This document shows positions 52,731 through 64,000 of a stretch of DNA of 64,000 bases, piece after piece. How positions within the stretch are numbered: the stretch's first letter is position 1; every line of letters starts with the position of its first letter. The notes below the pieces were generated by a model. That model was not told the origin of the DNA, made no database searches, and saw nothing but the letters and a program-made list of their open reading frames with translations. The DNA lies in the NCBI GenBank assembly GCA_914767715.1, contig OU612073.1, forward strand, positions 20,086,001-20,150,000, given 5' to 3'. A program made the position numbers and the translations under genes. Source of the DNA: Membranipora membranacea (Eukaryota; Bryozoa; Gymnolaemata; Cheilostomatida; Membraniporidae).

Positions 52731-54453
52731 TTATAATAGTTTAATGCAATGAGAGCCTTTGGTTACATCTCTTCAGTCAGACTCAGTGCTTCAATAAATT
52801 TGATTTCTGAACTTTTTTTAAAATCATATGTGGTACTCACAACCACTAGATGCAGCCGAAATAAGTCAGTGGGCAATTTCTAACAATAATAATATACCTT
52901 CTGTTTACACTTTTCTATTTACTGAGTCTAAGTTACTAATTATTGCATTTGTCAACTGCTTCTAGGATCATACCACCCATTTTGCCAAAACTACATATAT
53001 CCCGAATTTAGGTCAAAGTACATTGCACTGTCTAAAAAGTGGCAAAGGTGAACTGCAACCTGGCTTCCTACTTACGATCTTCTCCGATATAATTAGTTCA
53101 CCCGAAGTCACTTCCTTGTTTTGTGAACTCTGATCTACCTCTACGAAGCTTTAATTAGTTAATTTTAATCACCTTATGACATGTTAAATTAATTTAAAAT
53201 TGTTTTTCAAATGCATAATGCCGTTACTCTAATTCGATTCTACTTTATTGGGAAATGATTATTTGTATGTTTGATCAAAGTTACAGGTATAGCCTTGTCA
53301 TGCTGTACAATAAAATTGGACAAGTGACAAGGCTAATTCAGGAATACATGTATAAATGTGCAGATATGCTAATTAAGTAAAAAACAAGAGGTGAATAAAA
53401 GTTCATCAATTTGATTTATTTCCTCTTTGTGGCACTTTTTTGAGCATTTTTTTGGAAAGATAATGATTACAAATAAGGATTTTCAAGATATTTTTTTAAA
53501 ACAGCAAAAATAACTGAGTAGCGTGATGTCTGTACAGGCAAGAGAGCAGAGTTTTATTGTTCTGTAACAGAGGATTACTATCTCTGTTGTTGTTTGATAG
53601 TTTTTGACACCATTAACACAGAATCTGCAGCTGGGAGCAGGACGCCAGTAGATCATGTGTCTATCTCCTTAATCATAACTATAAGCCCTGCAGAGATAAT
53701 TTGTTATGTGTTTTTTGTGTGCTTAAACTGGATGAAAAATTAGGCACCACCAATGGGTTTGAGGAAGTTGGAAACCATCAATAAGAGTGCTCAATTTTGG
53801 CTGGGTCATGATGACAAGGATTACATTTCTTGAGATCATCAATTTAGGTTTGTGGCTTCGGAGATCTATTCATTTTATATAAAGAATAAAATGAGGAGTT
53901 AAAAAAAATCATAGTGGACCGAAAAGTTGTTAAAATCAAGTCTATTAAAAAATATTTGAATAAAATTAATGAAATTAATGAAAGTGTTTTTGAAGATTAT
54001 TCAACACAATAGTTATATGGAAAGTGTTCTACTACTTTCTGAATTAATTTATGAAGTTTTAACTACAAGCAGTATCCAAAATAGCTCGGTTTATCAACTT
54101 TGGCTAGAGCCTTGTCACGCAGCTAGAAGGACAAGAAGGACGAGCGCTTTGAACATTTCAACAAAAAAACATGTTAATCTTGAATATCAATAGATGACAA
54201 TTTAAAAACTGAAATGCCATTTAATGTACTTCTATTAGATGTTATTATTAAACAAATCCAATTAGCCAAATAAGTGGACAGTGGATTCTTTGCTCTGAGC
54301 TGAAAGATAATACAAAGATAATCTAAAGCTTTTCTTTGTTAACTATTCCTAACAGCTCTCCTAAAGCTTTCCTAATAGCCAGCAGTGCATAGCTGTAGCT
54401 TCTATTGTTGATGTAACCAGTTCTCATAATTTGGCCGATCGGCGCGGACAGCT

Positions 54454-54594
54454 ATAATGCCATTTTCCAAAATCAACCTTAACTTGGAAGACGGATTTAT
54501 TGCTTCTCTGATGGGATTACCAAGGACAGGCGAGATGGAGTTTGAGCTGTTAAAATCAAGTTGGACTGAACAGACCTCTTTTCTTTTTGTGAGG
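54454..54594 (+). CDS. Candidate isolated exon, unknown protein
   Basis: An open segment reads from an ATG at 54457 through DGFIASLMGLPRTGEMEFEL to VR, followed by a good donor GTGAGT at 54595. The composition looks coding. I do not recognise the family and could not find a phase-matched partner exon with certainty; it could be the first exon of the broken gene at 58.5-60.8 kb or belong to another gene. Confidence 0.3.
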
Positions 54595-56159
54595 GTGAGT
54601 TGTGTGATGTATGATGTTGTATTTCTCAGCTGTGTATTTCTCTAAATTGAATACCAAATGCCATCAGAGTAGCATTTTTCATGTTCGTTGGGTTCAGTAC
54701 TAGGTTGCAGATAACAGCTAATAACTTGATTCACTAAACAGGTGGAGTTTGAAATCCATGGTTTTAACCACCTTCATTTTTGCAGGAAATTGTCTAAATA
54801 TATTCTGTACGCTTATGATAATAATTCACGGTAGCCTTGTCAAGTCGGCAGGGGAGCAAAAGTCTGGGGGCTCAAACTAAGTTGCCGCATGAAGAGCATA
54901 AATTAACGGTACAACAATAATAGCTTGATTTTTCATTGTATATCTTTAGAAAACAAGTGAGTGATCAGTTGCTAACAACGTGTTATCTGTGGTACTAGAA
55001 CAGGACACACCATAGATAGAAGAAAGGTTTAGGCAACCCAATTATTAAGAAAATGGAGTATCGAACGCTACACCGCAATTATTTTCGGTGAGTTGATCGA
55101 ACACCTTACAAAGACAAAAATCATTTTGGGCATTAAAACCTTTGTCAAAATCATTTCTACTGTCCGTTTTCTTTTAAATATGACAAACTTGAAGCGTACA
55201 AATCCTCCACATTATTTCTCTTGTGCCAGAAACCGCTAGAAGATGAGAGTGGTTCATATACCAGAGATATTATGCTGGTTGTCAATTTACTCATGGTTTT
55301 GTTGTAGGTTGATTCAGTCCATAAATATGAAGATTGAGTTGTGATATGCGCTGTACAAACAAGTTTTGAAGGCCAGAAAGTAGAATAAAGTCTGAATAAA
55401 CACCTCAGTCTAAACTTAAAGCATACACACAGGTACAAAGACCGCCTCAAGAAACCGGTATTAACAAAGACAAATATATATATATAAGGTGCGTGTTGTT
55501 ATATTCCCTCTAAAATGGTATAAATTGTTGCTGTTGAGTCAGTTTGTCATTTATTTATGTCGTAAGTTATTGGGAAGTTTTTTCTCCAATGAACGAATTG
55601 AAAACCTTTTTCTAAGTTCCAATCTTTTTGTCATACGAAATACGAATCCATAACCGCCTCAAAATAAACACTAACTATGAACAATTTAAAGAAAATTTGT
55701 TTCTAACATTTGGGTTTGAGAATGGTATTCACTCCAAACTAACAACTGGTTGTAGTGGTAATCCCTAGTTCTAGGGAAGAAAGAGCAGTTCAACCAAATA
55801 ACTTAGTTCATTTTTCAGTGAATCGAGCTCAAAGATGCTTTATTTCATAACCTCGATGTAATTCATATTTTTAGAATCAACTTGACTGAAAGGCTGCAAT
55901 AGAAGGCTTTAGATTCATGATGTGTTCACTTGGCCATTACACCTTGGTGAAGATACTCTCATATCATCACGTGACTCCTCGATCTGTTCTCTGCTGTTTT
56001 GTGTAACACTCTGACCTGTGCAGGTAAGACATGAATGTGTTAAAATAGGATCAGAGCCGGCATATCACCATGCAGCTGATTCCGATTTCTGTATGCAAGT
56101 TTTCAGACCCAAAATGTTATGTATGTATGTACGTGATTATTTTATTAAAAAATTAATAG

Positions 56160-56810
56160 CCTGAGATCTAAAACAGTCCCTACGGAGGTCAATGCGGTGA
56201 CCAGATGGTAGCGTGTCAAAGGACAGTAGAGGGTTTGGTGCTTTGGTTGCCACCATTCTGAGGGATTTGGTTTTAAATGTGTTTGACTGTATTTGCTAGT
56301 TGTGGGAGGGGAGCTTTGGACAGCTTCTTGGCGCACTTGGTGATTTTGTCCAAATCCTAGCATTCTTGGGCCGAGAGATGATGGTATATTGCTAGTGGGT
56401 TGTGCACTAGTCCGCTTTCAATGAATGTTTCATAGTATATTGTAGCGAGTTTATCTGATGTTCACATAAAATGTAGTTTTTTCATTACATGTAGCTTCAT
56501 ACGAGCTTTCTTGACGAGATTTCCGGTGTTTTTGAGGAATTTCACTTTTGTTTTTTATCGTGGTTCCTAGATATTTGTATTCCTCAACTCGTTCGATGAC
56601 GACACCACTGAGAGATAACTCCTCTGGACTGGGATTGTCCCTCGCATTAGATAGGATAAGTTTTTTGGTCTTGCTATTATTCAATATGAGATAGTTATCA
56701 TCGCACCATTGGTACAGAGTTGTCATCTCTTGCTGCATAGTTGAAGATTGGTTTTGGGCTAGTTTTTAAGTAATAAGTCATCAGCATATTTATACAGAAA
56801 CATATTGTTA
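56160..56810 (-). mobile_element. Non-LTR retrotransposon (LINE) reverse-transcriptase fragment, degenerate
   Basis: Minus-strand translation shows KYADDLLL, the YADD reverse-transcriptase catalytic box, at about 56780. This is followed after a frameshift by LYQWCDDNYLILNNSKTK and VEEYKYLGTTI (56451-56738). A further frame then reads YYETFIESGLVHNPLAIY and LDKITKCAKKL, the C-terminal region of LINE RTs. At least two frameshifts and stops separate the parts, and no 5' end or endonuclease is present. It is a dead fragment in the left direct repeat. The L2/CR1/Rex1-type clade is an inference. Confidence 0.88.
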
Positions 56811-56937
56811 CTGGATGGCACTAGCTGATCTAGTTATATTGGTAACAGATCCGGGAAGATGACGCAGCTGTGTGTCAAGTAGAACTACCTGACATAATGT
56901 ATTGGACCACAAGAGTGCAAAGTCGTTTGAGAAGTCA

Positions 56938-57126
56938 CCAGGGGGTCTTTTAATTAGAAAGAGCGATGCTTTACTAAAGCAAGTTATCACTATCACATCG
57001 CTCAAGATTATCACTCACTTGGTCTTTCGATTAGACAAAACCGCTCCCAAATCGCTCACTCAGAATTTATATAGTTTCATCAAGTGACTGAGCGATCTGA
57101 AAGCGAGAGCCTAGCAGGTACCGCTC
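56938..57126. mobile_element. MITE-like element, family 1 copy 2 (reverse orientation, diverged)
   Basis: From CCAGGGGGTCTTTT the sequence follows the reverse complement of 13093-13344. Shared words include GTTATCACT, CACATCGCTCAA, ATCACTCACT and TGACTGAGCGAT. Comparison with the right repeat copy, which lacks it, shows it interrupts a GTCACCAG site, with CCAG present again after the element. The far terminal repeat is lost. Confidence 0.78.
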
Positions 57127-58263
57127 ACCCCAGTCTTGTTGTTTCTATCGGTTTTTCTGCTATCAAATAATTATATGACTCAATTTGTAGAATATAGATG
57201 CATTGGGCTTCTACTGACCGCTACTATGGCTTTCCATGGCTTGAATAGCTGTTTACTGATGTTATATGTGATGAGCTAACCAAGCCGGAACTTCAATTGA
57301 TGGCTCAACTGTCAACTTAAAGTATACTAAGGTAAGACGCTTGACAGTTCCAAAAACATGTTGCCATGTTCAAAACCTGATCTGTGCAGGTAAGATACCA
57401 ATATTTTAAGAGCCAGCATAATGCCAAGCATATGTTTTCAATTTCAGTTTCTGACCCGACATGTATACAACTATATATATATATATATGTATCATAGTAA
57501 TGCTTTGTACCTAGGAATGTTAGACCGACGAGAAGAGTTTAAAATCGACTGGTTTGAGACTGCTGTCGTTTGAGAAGTGACCAGTGTTTGTGGTTTCCAT
57601 TGTTGGTTCTGCGTTAAAATAATAAGACTCACTTTGTCGATTATAGATTCATCGTACTTCCACTGACGGCAGGATTGTTAATACCTTTGGTTTTCTGTGG
57701 CTTGTATAGCCGTGTACTGATGTTATAAACGATGAGCTAAATCAAGCTGAAACTAATGGATGGTTTGACTGTAACCAAAATATATAGGTGAGAAAAAGCC
57801 TCCGAATCCAAAGTAATTTGGAAATACACCATTGTGTGTAGTACCCAATGAAGTATTTTTTAATGAAATACTTTTTTTATTACCAGCGAAAACATGGCCA
57901 TAATTGTCCGAAATAAATGCAAATGCTCATAATTAAATTTTGTATTGCCATTGTAAAACATTATAATTTTTGGCATCATACTCAAAAATTCTGACTTTAT
58001 TATCTTAATCTTTACAGATCAGAGAATACATGTTATACTTTTCTGTCACAGGGGAATCTGAATCACCGTAACAGGCTAAACAGGTACCACATGTGAGGCC
58101 TTGCTAGGCGAGTTTTTCTGCTACTTCAGATTTTTTACTCCAGCGATATTATTATGCTGCTGCAACGTGGATGAATTTTTTTTCTCGGGTGAGTTATAAA
58201 CTTAGATAATTTCTGCTTTCGTACATCTACTTCTTACGAACATTGCATTCATGTGAATTACTT

Positions 58264-58365
58264 AGCTTTATCTCTAATGAATGTGCATCAGATCTTAGCT
58301 AGAGCTGGTGTACAAAAACGCTTTGTGTAAGCTAAAGCCCATAACCAGCAAGCACCATGGGGCCT
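58264..58365 (+). repeat. 102-bp block identical to 62929-63030, ending at a Kozak-like ATG
   Basis: The end of the left direct repeat and the end of the right one are identical over 102 bp, while the sequence just before differs at several positions. The block finishes AGCACCATGGGGCCT, a strong Kozak context. Downstream reading frames from this ATG are short (about 14 codons here, 18 at the right copy). Confidence 0.9.
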
Positions 58366-58499
58366 ATTAATGTCGTTTTTTTAAAAGTTCGAGACTTTTG
58401 ATCTAAAAATCACTCTGTTAATTCAGTAGTAGAGCCTGTATGTATGACGTTACCAACACCTTTTCTTTTATTCTCTCTATATACTGTAAATTATATGCA

Positions 58500-60760
58500 A
58501 ACTTGCTCACATGTGTCTAAGCATTCTCAGTCTGCTAGTTTTGTCAACTGTCTGTGTGATTTCATAGACTTTAAGGGACGGGATATGTTAATATCAAACT
58601 GTGTGGTGGCCATGGAAAAGTATATTGTAGACGCGATATCTGAAAGGGCTAGAGGAAGGTAGATAACTATCCTGTACTATCCTGTACTATCCTGTATTGA
58701 CATTTTTGTACAAGAAACCTCAGTCCTGAGATGATATTTTGGATATGGTGAAGATGTGTGTCATTCTTTGGTAGATGAAAGACTACACCTACATGGTTAG
58801 AATAGACGAAAGACTGGTCTGTTCATGTCAGCTTGATCATTTGAAGCTTGTGACAGTATTAGACGACCTCAATATAACTGGACATGTCTGACATGTGTCG
58901 CCATGTTGTTCTTGCTGAAAGCATCTGCATCGCTGAAGATCTAGGTAAGTGCAATCAATGTTGATCCTCTCAGTATGTGCAAGTTTGATAGTTTGCCGTG
59001 AATGATGCATAGCTGTACCCTACCTGATATGTCAAAGGCAAGCGTTTTACTCATTCTCTTCTATGCATGTTTGCATGATGCTCCTTGAACTAAAAAGTTG
59101 GAATTTAATGGAACTCGTTGCTTGTCGATTCAAGACGATGCTGAACATGGTTATGCAATCTTAAGTTATGTGGATCAGCAGGTAATTTTTGTACACTCTT
59201 GTTTCATGCATTTCTGATGTGGTTTAGTTTTTGTGAGTTGTCTGCTCACTGATATAAAGAGGACAAATCCAACTTACTGTTTAGAGGCTTATAGGGTGAT
59301 ATTAAATACTCATAAGGCTTGTTACTTTCAAAAGATTCTGCCTGTGTCACTGGATGTGCTGGTCCCCCCCTACCCACCCCGACAAGCTGCCTGGGCTACT
59401 TTAGTACCCTGTTACAAATGTCTTGCTTGCGATGAGGAGTTTCACTGCAATGGACATGATATCGGAGTGTTACATATGGGTGACTTCTGTGTGTCTCAGG
59501 AGCTGCTAAAGGACTTCATGAAACTCTTTATCGGAGAAGGGTAAATGTCACTTTATTCATCTGCATTGAGTATTCTTGACAGTCAGCCCCTCTGAAATAT
59601 GTTCCCTGTTAAAAACAAAATGAGATTAAACGTTGAAAATCAACTGTGCGACTGTGACCTTAACTCTTCTTAAGTGCTTCCCTGGTCTAACTCCGCCTCT
59701 TCAGATTACCTCAAGCAGCGACAATTGATGCCCACCAATTCTTGCCTGTTTATAACCAAAGATATTTAACTGATTTACACTGCCCTCATCTGAGTTTTTC
59801 CAATTATAGAAGAACTTTGCATAGCTACTTCAGGAAATGGTTTTGGAGTGTGGTGGAGAGAAACGGCCCAATACATAGATGCTCATACAACAAATTAGCC
59901 TCAGCCTGGCTCTCCTTCCTTGCTTTAAATCCGATGGAGGCAACAGAGTTTCAATGTACAATATGTGGAGTGACATAGTGATTTTGGACGGCGTCAAACT
60001 GTCTTCCATAAAAGGAATTCTGTTTGGACAAGATGACTAATCGAGAAGAGTGAGAACCGCCTCAAGGATGCAGGTACATCAGTTTTTAATTTATGTGATA
60101 CAGGGGTTCATCATCATGGACATGCACCATTTGTCATATTAGTAATAATTGATCACTGTGATATCTGCAAATCCGGAAGCACTTCGAAACACTTTGCTGT
60201 CCGTCATCAGCCTCAACACTGATACATGTTTCTGTTTGTAGGCCAGAGAATTTGATTCTTCTCAAGGATTCTCACCTGAGAAAGGAAGCCACCATTCCAG
60301 AAAACTGTACTCAAATACGCTGAGACATTAGAAGAGGTGCCACCACATTGGTGTCACTTCATCAAAGATGTATCTACGGCAAGCCCAGTTAACAGGTATG
60401 TAGGGTCTGCCAACCCACTAGCTAGATGCATCGAATATATAGAAACCGATTCTCTCATTGCGGCAACCCTAAAATCTCTATTAAAGTACAGCCCAGTGAT
60501 TTTTGATTTTATTTCAAAAACAACTGATGAAGACTGTATTGTGACTTTAGATCTGATGAATGAACATTTGACTTTCCGGCTTTACATTGATCCATTAGAA
60601 TAGCACAACCTCCCACCTCTGATAATGACGCAGCACTGCTATATTTCCCTATGCTAAGAAAACTATGCGATTGTGTGTGGAGTCTGTAACAAGGACCGCT
60701 CCAAAGACCCGGCACCCTGGCGGAAGATCCTCCTGCCTGGTATATTCCTACCTCACTTTA
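58500..60760 (+). pseudogene. Broken gene resembling cysteine-cluster (HMGXB3-like / KDZ-associated) transposon-linked proteins
   Basis: Pieces: an exon ending at 58658 with FKGRDMLISNC; an exon 59262-59540 with a CYKCLAC cluster, CDEEFHCNGHD and MGDFCVSQELLKDFM; and an exon from 59705 with RRTLHSYFRKWFW, ASAWLSFLA and CTICGV. The junctions 58658/59262 and 59540/59705 are phase-consistent (both phase 2). The order of C-rich segment, GDF-V-ELL, then CxxCG followed by V-LDG is what I recall from large invertebrate proteins annotated HMG-domain-3-like or cysteine-cluster proteins linked to KDZ transposons. At about 59970 the frame breaks: CTICGVT meets a stop, while LDGVKLSSIKG follows in the +1 frame. 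A second break lies near 60300 before KTVLKYAETLEE (60301-60603). The function is unknown. Confidence 0.45.
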
Positions 60761-61439
60761 GTCATGGTAAATGTTTTTAGTATTTTGCAGTAAATTTTGG
60801 CTTCATCATAACACTGTGGATGTCAAAAATGCATTGCTGATATCCACTGCTATATATTCAAGAGTTGGAGGAACTTATCTGACCTTTATAAGCATGTTGC
60901 GATTTATGTATTGGTGCTGGAAGGCATTCTCATCTTTGGTTGTCAAGTTCAGTAATGCTTCAACCCACCCCCTTCTAAATGTCTGCCTGAGTTTTTGAAG
61001 GTTTGCTCTGGACGTCAACAAGGCACATTGTAAAAGCGGCCAGACTTTTAGCTAGATCCATTTATTTATAAATCTATGAATTTATATATCAATGGCTAGA
61101 TCCCAATACTGACAGTCAACTACTGATCAAGTTTCTCCACAAATAGCCGTAATGTGTATTTTACCACTGATCCATAAATTCATAACAATTTCTATTCCAG
61201 GTATTACCTACAGATTTCAAGTGATTGGTGGTGGAGAATCAGCAAACATACCAACATGTAGCAGCTCCTGCTTACAGCTACCATAATGCCTGCAATCTGC
61301 AAAAGTACTGTCTCCTATGTTTCCTTGTTGGCCAAAATGCACTGGTGAAATCACACAGGTAAAATCTTGTTCATGATCAGTTTCTTCTTTGTTAAAAAGC
61401 TGTATGGAAGGGAAATGTAGTAGTTCAAGAGTTGAAAAA

Positions 61440-63030
61440 AATGATTCATGATGACTGTGTCCACCCGGCCGTTACACCTTGGTGAAGATACTTTCATATC
61501 ATCAAGTGACTTCTCTATCTGTTCTCTGTTCTCTACGCTGATCTGTGCAGGTAAGACATAAATGTTTTGAAATCGGATCATAGCCGGCATATTGCCATGC
61601 AGTTGATTTCAATTTCTGTCGGGAAGTTTTCTGACCCAAAATGAATTGGATATTGGACTGTTAGACCCACAAGAGTGTGAGGTTGTTTAAGAAGTCACGG
61701 GCGCTTGTAATTTCTATCTTTGATTCTACTATCAGATAATTTATATAACTCATTTTGTAGATTATAGATGCATTGTGCTTCTACTGACAGCTACTTTGGC
61801 TTTGCCTGGCTTGTATAGCTGTTTACTGATGTTATACTCGATGAGCTAAACCAAGCTGGAACTAATTTATGATTGGACTATCAACTCTGAGTATACAAAG
61901 GTAAGATATCCTGATGGCTTCACCTCAAACCTGTTCCTAAATAAATCTGACGGTGCCATGTTCAAACCCAGCCCTCATGAATGCTGCATTTTATTCAGCC
62001 ATTACTCTGGCCCCTGACACAAAGAAAACTATCATGTGAATACAGAATATTGGTTATAAACCCTAAATATCTTATGAAACGCCAAAAGAAGAATACTGCT
62101 TTGGAACCAACAATTCATCGGAGCATGTAGGATGTAGTCAAGGTCATCAGGGGAGGGGGTTAGGAAGCTAGGAACTCGGATCTTATTTATCATTTTATTG
62201 TTCTTAAAAACCAAATGATAAAGAACACAAAAGAGAATTTCTTAGTCCCCCCCCCTTTTAACAAACATAATTATACCGCTGCGATTACCTTCTCAAACAC
62301 TGTTCATGGCTGACTGTAGTAGTGACAGGTATGAACAAGAAATATAACGAAGATATATTGGTAAGAAAATGCCTCTAAATCCCAAGTAATTTATCAATGA
62401 ATCTTGTGTGTAGTACCAAGTGAAGTATTTTTTACTTAAATAGTTTTCTTTAGTACCAGCTCAACATGGCCATCATAATTAAATCTTGCATTGGCATCGT
62501 CAAACATTATCATTTTTGGCATCATACGCGCAAGATCTGAACAGTACTCATGTTTAATGCCATGTGAGTTGGTCCTAAAATTATGTAAAATAATTTCATC
62601 AGATTGTAAAAATTTTAAGTGAGCATCTTATATTTATAAATGGAGGTTCCCTATTAGAATTCCAAAGCTAACGTGTCTGCAGGTTTGCTAAATATATTGT
62701 GTTAACTATTACAGAAACAGGGGAATCTGGATCACTAAACTGTACAGGCTAAACAGGTACCGCACACGAGGAGATTTTTCTACTACAGATTTATTACTCA
62801 AGTTATATATTTTGCTGCTGTAACTCATATTGTGGATGTTTTCTTCTTCTAGGGTGAGTTATAAACTTACACAATGTCTGCTTTGGTACATTTACTTCTT
62901 ACGAACATTGCGCTCATGTGAATTACTCAGCTTTATCTCTAATGAATGTGCATCAGATCTTAGCTAGAGCTGGTGTACAAAAACGCTTTGTGTAAGCTAA
63001 AGCCCATAACCAGCAAGCACCATGGGGCCT
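61440..63030 (+). repeat. Long direct repeat, right copy
   Basis: This is the right-hand counterpart of 55910-58365 and starts and ends at matching words. It is not interrupted by the LINE fragment or the MITE, and it carries a private segment at about 61975-62330. After 63030 the two copies diverge almost at once, with only weak similarity (short AAA-rich and TCGAG words). Confidence 0.85.
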
Positions 63031-63493
63031 AAAATTTCCATTTTGTTTAAAGATCGAGTCTGTCTGTTTCAAAAATAAAAAAATCACTTCACTTAGTTAT
63101 CTAAACCCAAAAAAGGTTATAGGAGCTATCATTCCACAGACAATGCACCTGTGTTAAATGATGCTATATCCTGTTACACTATGTAGAGATAACCAAGTAA
63201 ATTCAGTTAGGCATTTTAATTCATTAACAATCTGGTTTGTCAGTGTTGACAGCTTTGACAGCACGATAATAACTATAATTCTTATTGTGGTCATTATAAC
63301 TAGTGAGGATAAATGCAAGATTGATAAATCCATAGTAACCGGCTTCTTGTGCATAAGTTTCTTACAAAATTAGAGACAAGATATGATATTACAAAGAATT
63401 GGTATGCCTGAAGGTCAAAAGTGAATAAATTACTCTAACAGTTGATTATCCTTTCAATAGTTGATTATTGGTTGTCGGTGATTGAAGGTGTTG

Positions 63494-63862
63494 TTATAAA
63501 GCCATGTTTTTAATGTTGTGTCTTTCTAGCTTTTCGAGCTGGCTTTTTAATGATTCTACAGCTTTTGCTATTGCTATCTTTTGTCGTGGCAAGCTGTTAC
63601 TGGGGCATGTTGTTGTTGAAACCTGTTTCGTACCGTTTCTGAGTCTTATCAATGGATTTGTTGAGCCGTCACCGATGTCTCTTTTGAGTATCAATCCTGC
63701 AAAAATCACAAATGTGTTCGATGGGCTGGTAACAAATTTTCTCCACACATTATATGGATTAACCCCTAGAATGTGATACTGATATCCATAGACATGCTGA
63801 TATCCCTGAAACTTGAGGTAATGTTGTAATTGACCAATGGAGATTCCAATTCTGGCAACCAT
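63494..63862 (-). CDS. Open frame of 122 codons, unknown, possibly a transposon fragment
   Basis: The predicted product has an aromatic-rich N-terminus (GYQHVYGYQYHILGV) and a charged, probably coiled-coil end (KAVESLKSQLEKLERHN). I recognise no family, and an overlapping opposite-strand frame (63504-63776) weakens the case. It lies in the repeat-rich right edge, so a mobile-element origin is the likelier explanation. Confidence 0.2.
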   Translation of the reverse strand: MVARIGISIGQLQHYLKFQGYQHVYGYQYHILGVNPYNVWRKFVTSPSNTFVIFAGLILKRDIGDGSTNPLIRLRNGTKQVSTTTCPSNSLPRQKIAIAKAVESLKSQLEKLERHNIKNMAL

Positions 63863-64000
63863 TAGGCTCGTTCCTCATTCATTGGCTATGAACATTGGAG
63901 CACCCCGTTGCGTTATTCAATGCGATGGGATCCAGATCACCCCCAGAGATATATATATCTATGTATGTATTTGCGTTCCGCCTAAAATCAGCTGATGTAC

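Larger units (their letters stand above)
47215..54456. other. Repeat-rich region upstream of SIL1
   Basis: About 7.2 kb without a supported gene. It holds a 257-bp tandem duplication, two 325-bp inverted-repeat elements, a G-quadruplex motif and a SINE, each listed separately. The SIL1 promoter must start here, just right of 47214, but I see no clear TATA element or CpG-rich block. Confidence 0.6.
55910..58365 (+). repeat. Long direct repeat, left copy (interrupted)
   Basis: Segments 55915-56115, 56895-56937 and 57127-58365 match the right copy (61440-63030) in the same order. Shared landmarks are TTACACCTTGGTGAAGATAC, CTGTGCAGGTAAGA, TTTACTGATGTTATA, GGGTGAGTTATAAACTT and the final CACCATGGGGCCT. 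The left copy has a LINE fragment inserted at about 56120-56890, a MITE at 56938-57126 and an internal second copy of part of the unit at about 57360-57790. Identity is roughly 75-85% over most of the length but 100% over the last 102 bp. Confidence 0.85.

Noticed and set aside
55910-63030. LTR retrotransposon with the direct repeats as LTRs
   Set aside because: The repeats lack TG...CA ends, no primer-binding site or polypurine tract was seen, and the internal region has no gag-pol; the only reverse transcriptase is a minus-strand LINE fragment inside one repeat.

Overview
The window is eukaryotic nuclear DNA from an animal, most likely an invertebrate. It is AT-rich, with short exons bounded by GT-AG sites, introns of about 0.4-5.3 kb, and many non-autonomous repeats. 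The conserved proteins read like a non-vertebrate metazoan. The RTP/ZAR1-like 3CxxC gene and the tRNA-type SINE are compatible with an invertebrate deuterostome, but the sequence alone does not fix the phylum. All genes were read by joining open frames at splice sites with matching phase.

Layout. (1) 76-17991, + strand: the 3' ten coding exons of CDC40/PRP17, a WD40 second-step splicing factor; the N-terminal exons lie off the left edge. (2) 18.0-26.3 kb: intergenic, with a 14-copy minisatellite and several near-perfect palindromes. (3) 26373-32729, + strand: a complete five-exon gene for a 295-residue 3CxxC zinc-finger protein of the RTP/ZAR1 type. (4) 47214-34762, - strand: a complete eight-exon SIL1 gene for a 444-residue ER nucleotide-exchange factor for BiP, convergent with gene 3. 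(5) 47.2-54.4 kb: repeats, including a 257-bp tandem duplication, two equal-length 325-bp inverted-repeat elements, a tRNA-derived SINE and a G-quadruplex motif. (6) 54.4-64 kb: a repeat-rich block in which a broken gene lies between two copies of a 1.6-2.4 kb direct repeat. The broken gene resembles large cysteine-cluster proteins seen near transposons. One copy of the repeat has been hit by a LINE reverse-transcriptase fragment and a small inverted-repeat element.

The three host genes have unrelated housekeeping or trafficking roles (nuclear splicing, a zinc-binding protein probably acting in the cytoplasm or membrane trafficking, ER protein folding), and nothing suggests they are co-regulated. 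The least explained parts are the duplicated block at 55.9-63.0 kb, with a 102-bp block identical in both copies that ends at a Kozak-like ATG, and the tandem duplication in CDC40 that copied an exon 5' end without its splice acceptor. I found no CRISPR array, rRNA gene or canonical tRNA gene.
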